A DNA stretch of 64,000 bases from JBQTGK01 sp052400665 (GCA_052400665.1 JBQTGK010000002.1), one strand, 5' to 3'; positions 1 through 8,402 are shown, counted from the first letter of the stretch. Numbers and translations are program-made. The notes: generated from the sequence alone by a model not told the origin.

Positions 1-1101
1 AACTCCTAAAACCTGTATGCCAAGTAAGCTGAAGCCACCGCCATAGAATAGACCTCCTTCTTTAGCAAAAAATCCTACTAAGATGGTACCCAGTGCACCA
101 TTTACACCATGAACGGTAATTGCACCAACCGGATCATCGATTCTTAGAACTTTATCGATAAATTCTACTGCAAAAACTAATGTTGTTCCGGCCAAAAGAC
201 CAATCAAAATAGCTGCTTCGGGCGATACAATGTCACATCCGGCAGTAATGGCTACAAGTCCGGCAAGAGAACCATTTAAAGTTAAAGATAATGTAGGACG
301 TTTGTATCGCATCCAGCTTATTCCTAAGGCTGCTAAAGTACCAGCTGCGGCCGATAAATTGGTAGTTAAGAAAATATGAGCAATGGCTGTTGTGTTTTCA
401 GTTCCATTTGCTGCCAATTGCGAACCTGCATTAAATCCGAACCATCCGAACCATAGAATGAATACTCCTAATGCTGCGAAAGTAAGGTTATGACCAGGTA
501 TTGCATTGGCTTTTCCATTGTATTTTCCAATTCTTGGACCTATAAGAACGGCTCCTACTAATCCCATCCATGCTCCTACAGAGTGAACAACAGTTGAACC
601 TGCAAAATCGTGAAATCCAAGTTCACTTAGCCATCCGCCTCCCCAAATCCAGTGTCCTGATATAGGGTAAATAACTGCTGTTGTAATAATACTAAAGAAT
701 AAATAAGCTTTAAATTCTGTTCGTTCTGCTACTGCTCCCGATACAATGGTCGCTGCTGTTGCAGCAAATACGGTTTGAAACATCAGGAAAGATAGGTCAA
801 TTTCCGGGGCAACGTCCTCCATAAATGGCAACTTTCCGATTAATCCTCCAATATCGGTTCCAAACATTAATGCATATCCTACAAGAAAGAATGTGATGGA
901 TCCAACAGCAAAATCCAATACGTTTTTCATTAGGATATTGGCTGTATTTTTAGATCTTGTAAAGCCTGCTTCTGCCATAGCAAAGCCGGGTTGCATAAAC
1001 ATTACAAGTGCTGTGGAAATTAAGACCCAGATAATGTCTATTGAGTGTCCTGTTGTTGTTAGTGTGCTGTTTAGTGTATCTAAAGTAAGTGTATGATCCA
1101 T
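1..1101 (-). CDS. amt: Ammonium transporter Amt (3' end cut by window)
   Basis: Inner-membrane channel for ammonium/ammonia. The reading frame runs on the minus strand from ATG at 1101 to the window edge with no stop, giving 367 codons; the C-terminal part lies outside. The translation starts MDHTLTLDTL and shows the family hallmarks: MQPGFAMAEAGFTRSKN near the first helices, STVVHSVGAWMGLVGA carrying the first pore histidine, and ITVHGVNGALGT carrying the second. There is no obvious signal peptide, unlike E. coli AmtB. It lies 42 bp downstream of a P-II gene on the same strand, the classical glnK-amt operon in which P-II plugs the channel when nitrogen is plentiful. The identity is secure; the exact length is unknown because of truncation. 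Confidence 0.95.
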   Translation of the reverse strand, partial: MDHTLTLDTLNSTLTTTGHSIDIIWVLISTALVMFMQPGFAMAEAGFTRSKNTANILMKNVLDFAVGSITFFLVGYALMFGTDIGGLIGKLPFMEDVAPEIDLSFLMFQTVFAATAATIVSGAVAERTEFKAYLFFSIITTAVIYPISGHWIWGGGWLSELGFHDFAGSTVVHSVGAWMGLVGAVLIGPRIGKYNGKANAIPGHNLTFAALGVFILWFGWFGFNAGSQLAANGTENTTAIAHIFLTTNLSAAAGTLAALGISWMRYKRPTLSLTLNGSLAGLVAITAGCDIVSPEAAILIGLLAGTTLVFAVEFIDKVLRIDDPVGAITVHGVNGALGTILVGFFAKEGGLFYGGGFSLLGIQVLGV

Positions 1102-1143
1102 AATTGGTAAATTTAAAATTCGTGAGAAACTAAGTTTAGGCTT

Positions 1144-1491
1144 TTACTCTTCATCATATAATGAACGGTCACCTGAATCGCCAGTACGTATTCTATAGGC
1201 ATCCTGAACATCATAAATAAATATTCTTCCATCGCCTATTTCTCCGGTGAAAGCATTTTCACGAATGCTTACAATACAGCTGTCAACATATTTATCACGT
1301 ACAATAAAAGAGATATATGTTCTTTCAATGCTACTTGTGTCATAGGTTACTCCACGGTATACTCTTTCTTCTACCGATTTTCCTACGCCTCTTACCTCCC
1401 AGAACGTTAAATAATCAATGCCGATTTCGTGTAGGCCTTTTTTTACGTCTTCGAATTTTGTTTTGCGAATAATTGCTTCGATCTTTTTCAT
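1144..1491 (-). CDS. glnK: Nitrogen regulatory P-II protein (GlnK/GlnB type)
   Basis: Small trimeric signalling protein that senses 2-oxoglutarate and ATP/ADP and controls the adjacent Amt channel. The 115-residue length fits the family. It begins MKKIEAIIRKTKFEDVKKGL, has a T-loop with the ERVYRGVTY motif (Tyr45 and Tyr50; the second aligns with the uridylylated Tyr51 of enteric P-II), and ends with the GEIGDGRIFIYDV signature near residues 84-96. The loop is acidic (VEERV) and the C-terminus is longer and more acidic than in E. coli. It is the first gene of a glnK-amt operon. Whether the tyrosine is modified cannot be seen; no glnD is in the window. The GlnK rather than GlnB label rests on linkage to amt. 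Confidence 0.93.
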   Translation of the reverse strand: MKKIEAIIRKTKFEDVKKGLHEIGIDYLTFWEVRGVGKSVEERVYRGVTYDTSSIERTYISFIVRDKYVDSCIVSIRENAFTGEIGDGRIFIYDVQDAYRIRTGDSGDRSLYDEE

Positions 1492-1548
1492 AAACTAATA
1501 GGTTTTGTAGTTATAGAAACTATATTTTTTGATTTTTTTTTCTTTGGT

Positions 1549-1584
1549 AAAAACACCAGGGCTTCCCGGATTAAGAAACCCTGG
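1549..1584 (-). promoter_or_regulatory. Hairpin in the glnK 5' region, terminator-like
   Basis: Arms 1556-1564 (CCAGGGCTT) and 1576-1584 (AAACCCTGG) form a 9-bp stem with one wobble and an 11-nt loop. Read on the minus strand it is followed by TG and five T, so it could terminate or attenuate transcription heading into glnK about 60 bp further on. No leader peptide was recognised in front of it. A structural reading only. Confidence 0.35.
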
Positions 1585-1750
1585 GTTTTGTTTAGACCAA
1601 GCGTAAATTCGACCGTTGTCGAAAAATTAAAGACTGAAATTGCATTTCTGCTATTTTAAAATTGGGAATAATGCCTTTTTGAGAATTGTTGAAATTAATT
1701 TGCATTAGCTTAGTTTTTATATTAGCAATTAATAGTCTTTTTAATTTCTT

Positions 1751-2030
1751 ACCCCCTTATTCTGTGGGGGTGTTGTATTTTAAATGCATTTTTAAAGAGT
1801 GTGACCCCTTATTTTTACATGCTGACAGCGTAAAAGTATAAAAAAATATCAACTAACAATGAAAAATAGGGGGTCTTGTTAAAAAAAAGTGCTTTTTTTT
1901 TCATTGTATCGTTTTCGAAAAGGGGGTGTGTTGAAAAAAAAGAACTTTTCGGAGTGTATAGCCTTAAAAATACATATCGATGTGCTAAAAGTTGTGGAGA
2001 TAGGAATTAGGTTCCCTTATGCATAAGGGG
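1751..2030. repeat. Cluster of CCCTTAT/ATAAGGG-type elements between glnK and his
   Basis: The 636-bp spacer from 1492 to 2127 holds no gene. Within it, G/C runs of four or five recur in very AT-rich DNA with similar flanks: 1751-1771 (ACCCCC and GGGGGT as an inverted pair), 1804 (ACCCCTTAT), 1867 (AGGGGGTCTTG), 1920 (AGGGGGTGTG), and 2014-2029, a perfect 16-bp palindrome CCCTTATGCATAAGGG followed by GTGTT. The palindrome is the best operator candidate. It lies about 60 bp upstream of the proposed his promoter. The binding protein is unknown. Confidence 0.45.
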
Positions 2031-2074
2031 TGTTTTCGGTATTTATTGATTTTTTTAAAAAATTCCATTGCAAA

Positions 2075-2106
2075 TTTGCTTGCTTAAAATATAATGCTAA
2101 TCTTTG
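2075..2106 (+). promoter_or_regulatory. Proposed his operon promoter
   Basis: TTTG at 2075-2078 (-33 element) and TAATCTTTG at 2098-2106 resemble the Bacteroidota TTTG / TAnnTTTG pair, although the -7 box has one extra base between TA and TTTG. Transcription would start about 15-20 bases before the leader peptide ATG at 2128. Read from consensus only. Confidence 0.45.
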
Positions 2107-2127
2107 TCACACAATAAAAACGTAAAA

Positions 2128-2184
2128 ATGAATTTAGTAGCACTACATCATCATCATCATTATACTTACCAAAAGGTGAGCTGA
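2128..2184 (+). CDS. hisL: his operon leader peptide (attenuator sensor)
   Basis: An 18-codon reading frame, MNLVALHHHHHYTYQKVS, stop TGA. Five consecutive CAT His codons occupy 2146-2160. It sits directly upstream of a terminator and hisG, so it is the sensor of a transcription attenuator: a ribosome waiting for His-tRNA stops on the CAT run. A stalled ribosome would leave 2174-2181 (AGGTGAGC) free. That segment can pair with 2232-2239 (GCCCGCCT), the upstream arm of the terminator: seven of eight positions pair, one of them a wobble, with an A-C mismatch at 2179/2234. A ribosome that reaches the stop codon would cover 2174-2181 and allow the terminator to form. Geometry and codon content together make this a strong call. 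Confidence 0.92.
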   Translation: MNLVALHHHHHYTYQKVS

Positions 2185-2227
2185 AGATGTTGTGCCATAT
2201 TCTAATTAAGATATTAACTAACATTAC

Positions 2228-2260
2228 AAATGCCCGCCTGATTTAGGTGGGCATTTTTTT
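2228..2260 (+). terminator. his attenuator terminator
   Basis: TGCCCGCCT at 2231-2239 pairs with AGGTGGGCA at 2245-2253 (9 bp, one G-U) around a 5-nt loop. Seven T follow at 2254-2260, and an AAA/TTT extension is possible. It lies 47 bases after the leader stop and 42 bases before the chosen hisG start. Intrinsic terminator of the histidine attenuator. Confidence 0.92.
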
Positions 2261-2302
2261 ATGCCCAATTCTAAATTCGGTCGGGACCAAAATTTAAAAA
2301 CC

Positions 2303-3163
2303 ATGGGCGAAAAATTAAAAATCGCAGTACAAAAATCAGGACGATTAAAAGAAGATTCTCTTAAAATTCTTAAAGAATGCGGAATTTCAATTGATAACGG
2401 AAAAGACCAGCTAAAGGCAAGTGCATTTAATTTTCCTTTGGAAGTATTGTACTTAAGAAATTCGGATATCCCTCAATATATAGAAGATGGAGTAGCAGAT
2501 ATCGCTATTATTGGAGAGAATGTTGTAATTGAAAAGCAGAAGGAACTTGATGTACTTCAGAAATTAGGATTCTCAAAATGTAGATTGGCAATGGCTGTTC
2601 CTAAAGATGTTGAATATACCGGATTGGAATATTTTAATGGAAAGAGATTGGCAACTTCTTATCCAAACTCGTTGAGACAGTTTTTATCTGCAAATAATCT
2701 GGATTGTGATATTCACGAGATTTCTGGTTCGGTAGAAATAGCTCCTAATATTGGCTTGGCCGATGGTATTTGTGATTTGGTGAGCTCGGGAAGTACACTT
2801 TTTAAAAATGGATTAACCGAAGTGGAAGAGATTCTTGTGTCCGAAGCTTGTCTGGTTGCCAATAAAAATATTAATGATTTAAAAAGTGCTATTCTGGATC
2901 GCCTGCTTTTTAGAATGAAGTCGGTATTGGCAGCAAAAAATAACAAGTATATTTTATTAAATGCTCCCAATGATAAGATTGATGATATTATTAAGGTGCT
3001 TCCGGGAATGAATAGTCCTACAATTATGCCATTAGCGAAAGAGGGATGGAGTTCTTTACACTCTGTAATTACTGAAAACGATTTTTGGGGAGTTATCGAT
3101 CAATTGAAATTGAATGGAGCAGAAGGTATCTTAATTATACCGATTCAAAAAATGGTACTCTAA
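2303..3163 (+). CDS. hisG: ATP phosphoribosyltransferase HisG, long form
   Basis: First enzyme of histidine synthesis: condenses ATP with PRPP, and is the usual point of feedback inhibition. At 286 residues it is the long form, with the two catalytic lobes plus a C-terminal ACT-like regulatory domain (about residues 210-286, from the region around NAPNDKIDDIIKVLPG onward), so no HisZ partner is needed. The PRPP-binding region includes CDLVSSGSTL. An upstream in-frame ATG at 2261 directly abuts the attenuator T-tract; I chose ATG at 2303 because family similarity starts at LKIAVQKSGRL just behind it. Transcription depends on read-through of the terminator at 2228-2260. Gap to hisD is 64 bp. 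Confidence 0.97.
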   Translation: MGEKLKIAVQKSGRLKEDSLKILKECGISIDNGKDQLKASAFNFPLEVLYLRNSDIPQYIEDGVADIAIIGENVVIEKQKELDVLQKLGFSKCRLAMAVPKDVEYTGLEYFNGKRLATSYPNSLRQFLSANNLDCDIHEISGSVEIAPNIGLADGICDLVSSGSTLFKNGLTEVEEILVSEACLVANKNINDLKSAILDRLLFRMKSVLAAKNNKYILLNAPNDKIDDIIKVLPGMNSPTIMPLAKEGWSSLHSVITENDFWGVIDQLKLNGAEGILIIPIQKMVL

Positions 3164-3227
3164 GATCTATCAGTAAATTAATTTTTATTCAAAAAGACAA
3201 ACGGATACAAGCGAAATACATAGAATC

Positions 3228-4520
3228 ATGCAAGTAATAAATTACCCTTCGAAAAAAGACTGGCAGCAAATTTTAACCCGTCCAACAATTGATATGGATG
3301 AGTTGGAGGAGGTCGTAAATCAGATATTTAAAGAAATAAAGGCCGATGGAGACAAGGCTCTATTAAAATATACCTGGTTTTACGATAGAATTAAAATTAA
3401 TGAATTGGAAGTGAGTGCTGAAGAAATTAATGCTTCGGAACAAGAAATCAGCAAAGAGCTAAAAGAAGCAATGGCTATTGCTGCTGGAAATATTGAAAAA
3501 TTTCATGGGGCTCAATTTCCAAAATCAGAGAGCATAGAAACTACATCGGGAGTGAGTTGTTGGAGAAAGGCAACGCCAATCGAAAAGGTAGGTTTATATA
3601 TTCCCGGAGGAAGTGCTCCTTTATTTTCTACAGTTTTAATGTTGGGAATTCCTGCTAAACTTGCAGGTTGTAGCGAAATTGTTTTGTGTACTCCTCCGGG
3701 TAAGAATGGGAAAATTGATCCCGCAATTTTATATGCTAGTAAATTGGTGGGTATCGATCGTGTATTTCGTGTTGGAGGAATTCAGGCCATTGGTGCCATG
3801 GCTTTTGGGACCGAAACAATTCCCAATGTGTTTAAAATATTCGGACCAGGAAATCAGTTTGTAACAGCCGCAAAACAAAGGGTAAATAAAGTTGGAGTTG
3901 CCATTGATATGCCGGCAGGTCCTTCGGAGGTTCTGGTTTTGGCCGATGGAAGTGCAGAACCTGCTTTTGTGGCTGCCGATTTACTTTCTCAGGCCGAGCA
4001 TGGTGCCGATAGTCAGGTTATTCTTCTTACCTGGGATAAGAATTTGGTCGATAAGGTACTTGCAGAAGTAGAGGTTCAATTGTCGGCTCTTTCGAGAAAA
4101 GGAGTAGCTGAACTGGCCCTTAATAATTCGAAAATTATTTTGGTAGAATCAATGGAGGAAGCTCTTGATATGTCTAATGAATACGGACCTGAGCACCTTA
4201 TTGTATCGGTGAAGAATGAAAGTGAAGTGATCAATTTAATTCAGAATGCTGGTTCGGTGTTTTTAGGTAATTATACTCCTGAAAGTGCTGGAGATTATGC
4301 TTCGGGAACAAATCATACTCTTCCAACAAATGGATATGCAAAAGCTTATTCGGGAGTTAGTTTGGAGTCTTTTATGAAAAGTATTTCTTTTCAGAAGATT
4401 ACTGAGAAAGGATTGTTGGAGCTGGGACCTGCTATTGAGACCATGGCTAAAGCTGAACAGTTGGATGCGCACTGTAATGCGGTAAGTATTCGTTTGCAAA
4501 AAATAAAAGAAGAAAAATAA
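3228..4520 (+). CDS. hisD: Histidinol dehydrogenase
   Basis: Zinc enzyme catalysing the last two oxidations, L-histidinol to L-histidine, with NAD. The 430-residue length is normal. Recognisable blocks are the Rossmann-like VGLYIPGGSAPLFSTVLM, IFGPGNQFVTAAKQ, DMPAGPSEVLVLAD, the zinc/catalytic region SQAEHGADSQ, YGPEHLIV with the catalytic Glu-His pair, and GDYASGTNHTLPT. It is the second gene of the his operon, 3 bp before hisC, indicating translational coupling. Nothing unusual was seen. Confidence 0.98.
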   Translation: MQVINYPSKKDWQQILTRPTIDMDELEEVVNQIFKEIKADGDKALLKYTWFYDRIKINELEVSAEEINASEQEISKELKEAMAIAAGNIEKFHGAQFPKSESIETTSGVSCWRKATPIEKVGLYIPGGSAPLFSTVLMLGIPAKLAGCSEIVLCTPPGKNGKIDPAILYASKLVGIDRVFRVGGIQAIGAMAFGTETIPNVFKIFGPGNQFVTAAKQRVNKVGVAIDMPAGPSEVLVLADGSAEPAFVAADLLSQAEHGADSQVILLTWDKNLVDKVLAEVEVQLSALSRKGVAELALNNSKIILVESMEEALDMSNEYGPEHLIVSVKNESEVINLIQNAGSVFLGNYTPESAGDYASGTNHTLPTNGYAKAYSGVSLESFMKSISFQKITEKGLLELGPAIETMAKAEQLDAHCNAVSIRLQKIKEEK

Positions 4521-4523
4521 AAT

Positions 4524-5573
4524 ATGATGTCGATGTTTAATTTACAGAATTTTGTGCGTGAAAACGTAAAAAAACTGATGCCATATTCTTCTGCCCGGGA
4601 TGAGTTTTCGGGAGTTGGCTCTGTTTTTTTAGATGCCAATGAGAATCCTAACGAAAATGGAGTTAACCGCTATCCAGATCCTTTACAAAAGGATTTGAAG
4701 AAAAAAATAGGAGAGATTAAAGGTGTAAATTCGGATCATCTGATTCTGGGGAATGGAAGCGATGAAATTATAGATCTTTTATTTAGGGCATTTTGTGAGC
4801 CTAATGAAGATAATGTGGTGATTTGTACTCCTACTTATGGAATGTATGAAGTTGCTGCGGGTGTAAATGCGATTCAAATAAAAGCTGTTCAACTCGATGA
4901 GAATTTTCAGCCTGATGTGAATGCAGTTTTACAAGCTGCGAATGCAAATTCGAAAATGCTCTTTTTGTGTTCTCCTAATAATCCAAGTGGGAATCTTCTT
5001 GAAGAATCGAAAGTGGAGCAATTGCTAAAAGAGTTTAATGGAATTGTAATTGTCGATGAGGCCTACGTAGATTTTGCTCCTGGCAAAAGTCTGGCAGATA
5101 AAATTGCTGATTATCCGAATCTTGTTATTTTACAGACTTTATCCAAGGCATGGGGAATGGCCGGAATTAGATTGGGAATTGGATTGGCTTCTACTGAGAT
5201 TATTGAGATTTTAAATAGAATTAAGCCTCCGTATAATGTAAATAGTCTTACTCAGCAGAAAGCTTTTGAGATGATGAATAGGGAGATATTCACAAATCAG
5301 TTAAACGAAATTCTTTTAGAAAGAGAAGAGCTGTCGAAAATTCTTGCTGATTTATCTTTTGTGGAAAAGCTTTATTCAAGCGATGCGAATTTTATTCTTG
5401 TTAAAGTGAAGGATGCAAAAGATCTGTATTATTATTTAATGAAAAGAGGAATAATTATCCGCGACAGGTCTAAAATTAAAGGTCTGGAACAATGTGTGAG
5501 AATTAGTATTGGAACCAAAAGTGAAAATGAGGTGCTTTGTAAAGCTCTTCAGGCTTACGATTCAAATCTTTAA
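4524..5573 (+). CDS. hisC: Histidinol-phosphate aminotransferase
   Basis: PLP-dependent class I/II aminotransferase that converts imidazole-acetol phosphate to histidinol phosphate with glutamate. It is 349 residues, typical. Visible motifs: DANENPN near the N-terminus (substrate loop), LGNGSDEIID, CSPNNPSGN, VIVDEAYVDF, the PLP lysine in TLSKAWGMAGIRLG, and the C-terminal RISIGT arginine that binds substrate carboxylate/phosphate. Three ATG codons (4524, 4527, 4533) are possible starts; the first is used here. Only 3 bp separate it from hisD and 3 bp from hisB. Confidence 0.97.
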   Translation: MMSMFNLQNFVRENVKKLMPYSSARDEFSGVGSVFLDANENPNENGVNRYPDPLQKDLKKKIGEIKGVNSDHLILGNGSDEIIDLLFRAFCEPNEDNVVICTPTYGMYEVAAGVNAIQIKAVQLDENFQPDVNAVLQAANANSKMLFLCSPNNPSGNLLEESKVEQLLKEFNGIVIVDEAYVDFAPGKSLADKIADYPNLVILQTLSKAWGMAGIRLGIGLASTEIIEILNRIKPPYNVNSLTQQKAFEMMNREIFTNQLNEILLEREELSKILADLSFVEKLYSSDANFILVKVKDAKDLYYYLMKRGIIIRDRSKIKGLEQCVRISIGTKSENEVLCKALQAYDSNL

Positions 5574-5576
5574 AAT

Positions 5577-6722
5577 ATGACAGCAAAGAAAAAAATACTT
5601 TTTATTGATAGAGATGGTACTTTAATTCTCGAACCTCCTGTTGATTATCAGGTAGATAGTCTTGAGAAGCTGGAGTTTTATCCTGGTGTATTCAGTAATC
5701 TTTCAAAAATTGCAGAACAATTAGATTATGAATTGGTGATGGTAACCAATCAGGATGGATTGGGAACCGAAGCTTACCCTGAAGATACTTTTTGGCCTGC
5801 GCATAATAAGATGATGAAGACATTTTTGGGCGAAGGAATTGAGTTTGCTGAGGTGTGTATAGATAAAACTTTTCCGGAAGAAAATGCTCCTACCCGAAAA
5901 CCAGCAACCGGACTGTTGACTAAATATTTTTCGGATGAATATGATTTGGAAAATTCTTTTGTGATTGGCGATAGGTGGACAGATGTTGAGTTGGCAAGAA
6001 ATATAAAGGCCAGAGCAATTTTTATCACGGCAAGTGGAAATATTGGAGATGATGAATTGTCGGAATCCAAAAAAGAGCTGGAAGCTTGTATTGCCTTAAA
6101 AACAGAAAGCTGGACCAAAATTTATGAGTTTTTAAGATTAGATCAAAGAACGGCTCAAGTTGTAAGAAATACCAGAGAAACTCAAATTGCTATTGATTTG
6201 GATTTAGATGGAGAAGGAAAAGGAGAGTTTGATACGGGAATTGGTTTTTTTGATCACATGCTCGATCAAATTGCCAAACATGCAGGTATCGACTTGAATA
6301 TAAAGGTAAGTGGAGATCTGGAAGTAGATGAACATCATACAATTGAAGATACTGCAATTGCTTTAGGAGAAGCTTTTAATAAGGCTTTGGGAAATAAGCT
6401 GGGATTAGATCGTTATGGTTTTTCCTTGCCAATGGATGATTGTTTTGCTCAGGCTGCCATTGATTTTGGTGGAAGAAACTGGTTGGTTTGGGAGGCAGAT
6501 TTTAAGCGAGAGATGATTGGAGGAATGCCAACTGAGATGTTCTTTCACTTTTTTAAATCGTTTACTGATGGAGCACAATGTAATTTGAATATTAAAGCCG
6601 AAGGAAGCAATGAGCACCATAAAATAGAAGGAATTTTTAAGGCATTGGCCAGAGCAATCAGAATGGCTGTCAGGCGTGACGTGAATTGTTTGCAACTGCC
6701 GTCTACCAAGGGGAAATTATAG
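5577..6722 (+). CDS. hisB: Bifunctional histidinol-phosphatase / imidazoleglycerol-phosphate dehydratase
   Basis: Two enzymes in one chain of 381 residues. Residues 1 to about 170 form a HAD-type phosphatase: nucleophile/acid pair Asp11 and Asp13 in IDRDGT, VTNQDG at 56-61, and the Mg-binding GDRWTD at 131-136. Residues about 190-381 form the dehydratase, with DEHHTIED at 251-258 and a second histidine block NEHHKIE near the C-terminus (Mn ligands). Odd point: the zinc loop of enteric HisB (CxH...CxC) is not kept; Cys94 remains, but the rest reads IDKTFPEENAPTRKP. Fused HisB is usual in Gammaproteobacteria and Bacteroidota. Third in the tightly packed hisD-hisC-hisB block. Confidence 0.97.
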   Translation: MTAKKKILFIDRDGTLILEPPVDYQVDSLEKLEFYPGVFSNLSKIAEQLDYELVMVTNQDGLGTEAYPEDTFWPAHNKMMKTFLGEGIEFAEVCIDKTFPEENAPTRKPATGLLTKYFSDEYDLENSFVIGDRWTDVELARNIKARAIFITASGNIGDDELSESKKELEACIALKTESWTKIYEFLRLDQRTAQVVRNTRETQIAIDLDLDGEGKGEFDTGIGFFDHMLDQIAKHAGIDLNIKVSGDLEVDEHHTIEDTAIALGEAFNKALGNKLGLDRYGFSLPMDDCFAQAAIDFGGRNWLVWEADFKREMIGGMPTEMFFHFFKSFTDGAQCNLNIKAEGSNEHHKIEGIFKALARAIRMAVRRDVNCLQLPSTKGKL

Positions 6723-6800
6723 TTTTATAAATTATCAATGAGTTATCTACTTTAGGATAATAATCCTGATTCCAGATGCTCATATCTTGATTCTGAAAGA

Positions 6801-7391
6801 ATGAAAAATCAAAATATTGTAATTATCGATTATGATGCTGGTAATATTCAGTCGGTAAAATATGCCTTCGAAAGACTTGGGATTACTCCTCTTGTTTCTA
6901 ATGACGAGCAGGTGATTCGAAATGCCGATAAGGTCATTTTTCCCGGAGTTGGAGAAGCAGCCTGGGCGATGAATTCTCTAAGAAAAAATGGCCTGGATAA
7001 ATTAATTCCGGAACTAAAACAGCCTGTTTTAGGTATTTGTTTGGGTATGCAGTTAATGTGTGAGAGCTCGGAAGAGGGGAATACGGAGGCTTTAGGGATA
7101 TTTCCTGTTCAGGTAAAGCGTTTTACCAATGAGCTAAAAGTGCCACAAATGGGATGGAATCAGCTTAAAGATATGAGGGCTGAGCTTTTTAAGGGAATAG
7201 AAAGTGGTGAGTATGCTTATTTTGTTCATTCCTATTATGTTCCGGTTTTTGAGGGAACCGCGGCCAAATGTGAATATATTCTTCCATTTAGTGCGGCTCT
7301 TCAAAAGGATAATTTTTATGCTTGTCAGTTTCATCCCGAAAAGTCGGGAGAATTGGGCGTAAAAATTCTCAGGAATTTTGTGGAGTTGTAG
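6801..7391 (+). CDS. hisH: Imidazole glycerol phosphate synthase, glutaminase subunit HisH
   Basis: Class I glutamine amidotransferase that passes ammonia to HisF; together they form IGP and AICAR. It has 196 residues. The catalytic triad is visible: Cys80 in LGICLGMQLM, His178 and Glu180 in CQFHPEKSG. The N-terminal IVIIDYDAGNIQSVKYAFERLG is characteristic of HisH. It follows hisB by 78 bp and is unusually separated from hisA by about 276 bp. Confidence 0.97.
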   Translation: MKNQNIVIIDYDAGNIQSVKYAFERLGITPLVSNDEQVIRNADKVIFPGVGEAAWAMNSLRKNGLDKLIPELKQPVLGICLGMQLMCESSEEGNTEALGIFPVQVKRFTNELKVPQMGWNQLKDMRAELFKGIESGEYAYFVHSYYVPVFEGTAAKCEYILPFSAALQKDNFYACQFHPEKSGELGVKILRNFVEL

Positions 7392-7667
7392 AGTTCTTTT
7401 TTGTGCATTTCATACTTTGTTTTGAAATTGTAAGAAGTGATTTACAAGTGAATTGAGTGTATTGTTAGCGCTGGATTCGTAAATCAGATGCGATTTGGAT
7501 GGTTTGTTGTTAGGGAATGACAATTAGTATCTGATCGACTTGATTTTTTTGCTTGCTTTGCTTATTCAAGAAGAAAAGTAAGTGTTTATCCGGATAGAGG
7601 ATGAAATATTGCTCAAAAGAATTCTAATCAAAATTGTTAACATTTGATTCGTATTAATATCAAAAAA

Positions 7668-8399
7668 ATGTCAAAAATTAAAATAATACCAGCTATTGAT
7701 ACTATACAAGGTCGTTGTGTACGTTTAACCAAAGGTGATTATGATACCGAGAAAGTTTACAGCGAGGATCCTTTGCAGATAGCAAAAGGATTTGAGAATT
7801 TGGGGATTACCCGTTTGCACCTTGTGGATTTGGAAGGAGCAAAATCGGGGCATATTTGTAATGCCGAGGTTTTGAAGCGTGTTTCTTCAGGAACGAATTT
7901 GAAAATTGATTTTGGTGGCGGTGTAAAATCCGATGAGGATATTCAATTGGCTTTTGAGTCGGGAGCTACTCAGGTAACAGGAGGAAGTATCGCGGTATCG
8001 AATCCGGAGATGTTCGAATCCTGGTTAGAAAAGTATGGAGCTGAAAAAATTATTCTGGGTGCCGATGTGAGAAATGAAATGGTTTCTATTTCGGGTTGGC
8101 AGGAAGATTCCGATTATCACTTGTATAAGTTTTTGGAGAAATATCAGAAACAAGGAGTGAAGAGAGTTATTTGTACAGATATATCGAAAGACGGAATGTT
8201 ACAGGGACCTGCAGTAGAATTGTATCAGGGAATTATGCAGGAGTTTTCTGCTCTTGAGCTGGTTGCCAGTGGAGGTGTTGGCGACATTAAGGATGTTCGT
8301 ATTTTAAACGAAATAGCTTGCTGGGGTGTAATTATTGGAAAAGCAATTTACGAAGAACGCATTGATATGAACCAGCTGGTGAACGAATTTATAAAGTAG
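7668..8399 (+). CDS. hisA: ProFAR isomerase HisA
   Basis: TIM-barrel isomerase that opens the ribose of ProFAR to PRFAR. From ATG at 7668 the product is 243 residues, the normal size. A longer frame from TTG at 7644 is possible, but the ATG directly precedes the conserved IKIIPAIDTIQGRCVRL. Phosphate-binding and catalytic blocks: FGGGVKSDED, the catalytic Asp in the first strand (IPAIDT), the second in CTDISKDGMLQGP, and VASGGVGD. It sits 3 bp ahead of hisF, and the two half-barrel enzymes are paralogues. Confidence 0.97.
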   Translation: MSKIKIIPAIDTIQGRCVRLTKGDYDTEKVYSEDPLQIAKGFENLGITRLHLVDLEGAKSGHICNAEVLKRVSSGTNLKIDFGGGVKSDEDIQLAFESGATQVTGGSIAVSNPEMFESWLEKYGAEKIILGADVRNEMVSISGWQEDSDYHLYKFLEKYQKQGVKRVICTDISKDGMLQGPAVELYQGIMQEFSALELVASGGVGDIKDVRILNEIACWGVIIGKAIYEERIDMNQLVNEFIK

Positions 8400-8402
8400 C
8401 CT

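Noticed and set aside
893..1096. 67-residue plus-strand frame at the left end
   Set aside because: Shadow of amt; the minus-strand frame has clear Amt motifs.
2261..2302. Longer hisG start at 2261
   Set aside because: It abuts the terminator T-tract and adds 14 residues without family similarity; ATG at 2303 fits better.
7644..7667. Longer hisA start at TTG 7644
   Set aside because: ATG at 7668 directly precedes the conserved start of HisA.
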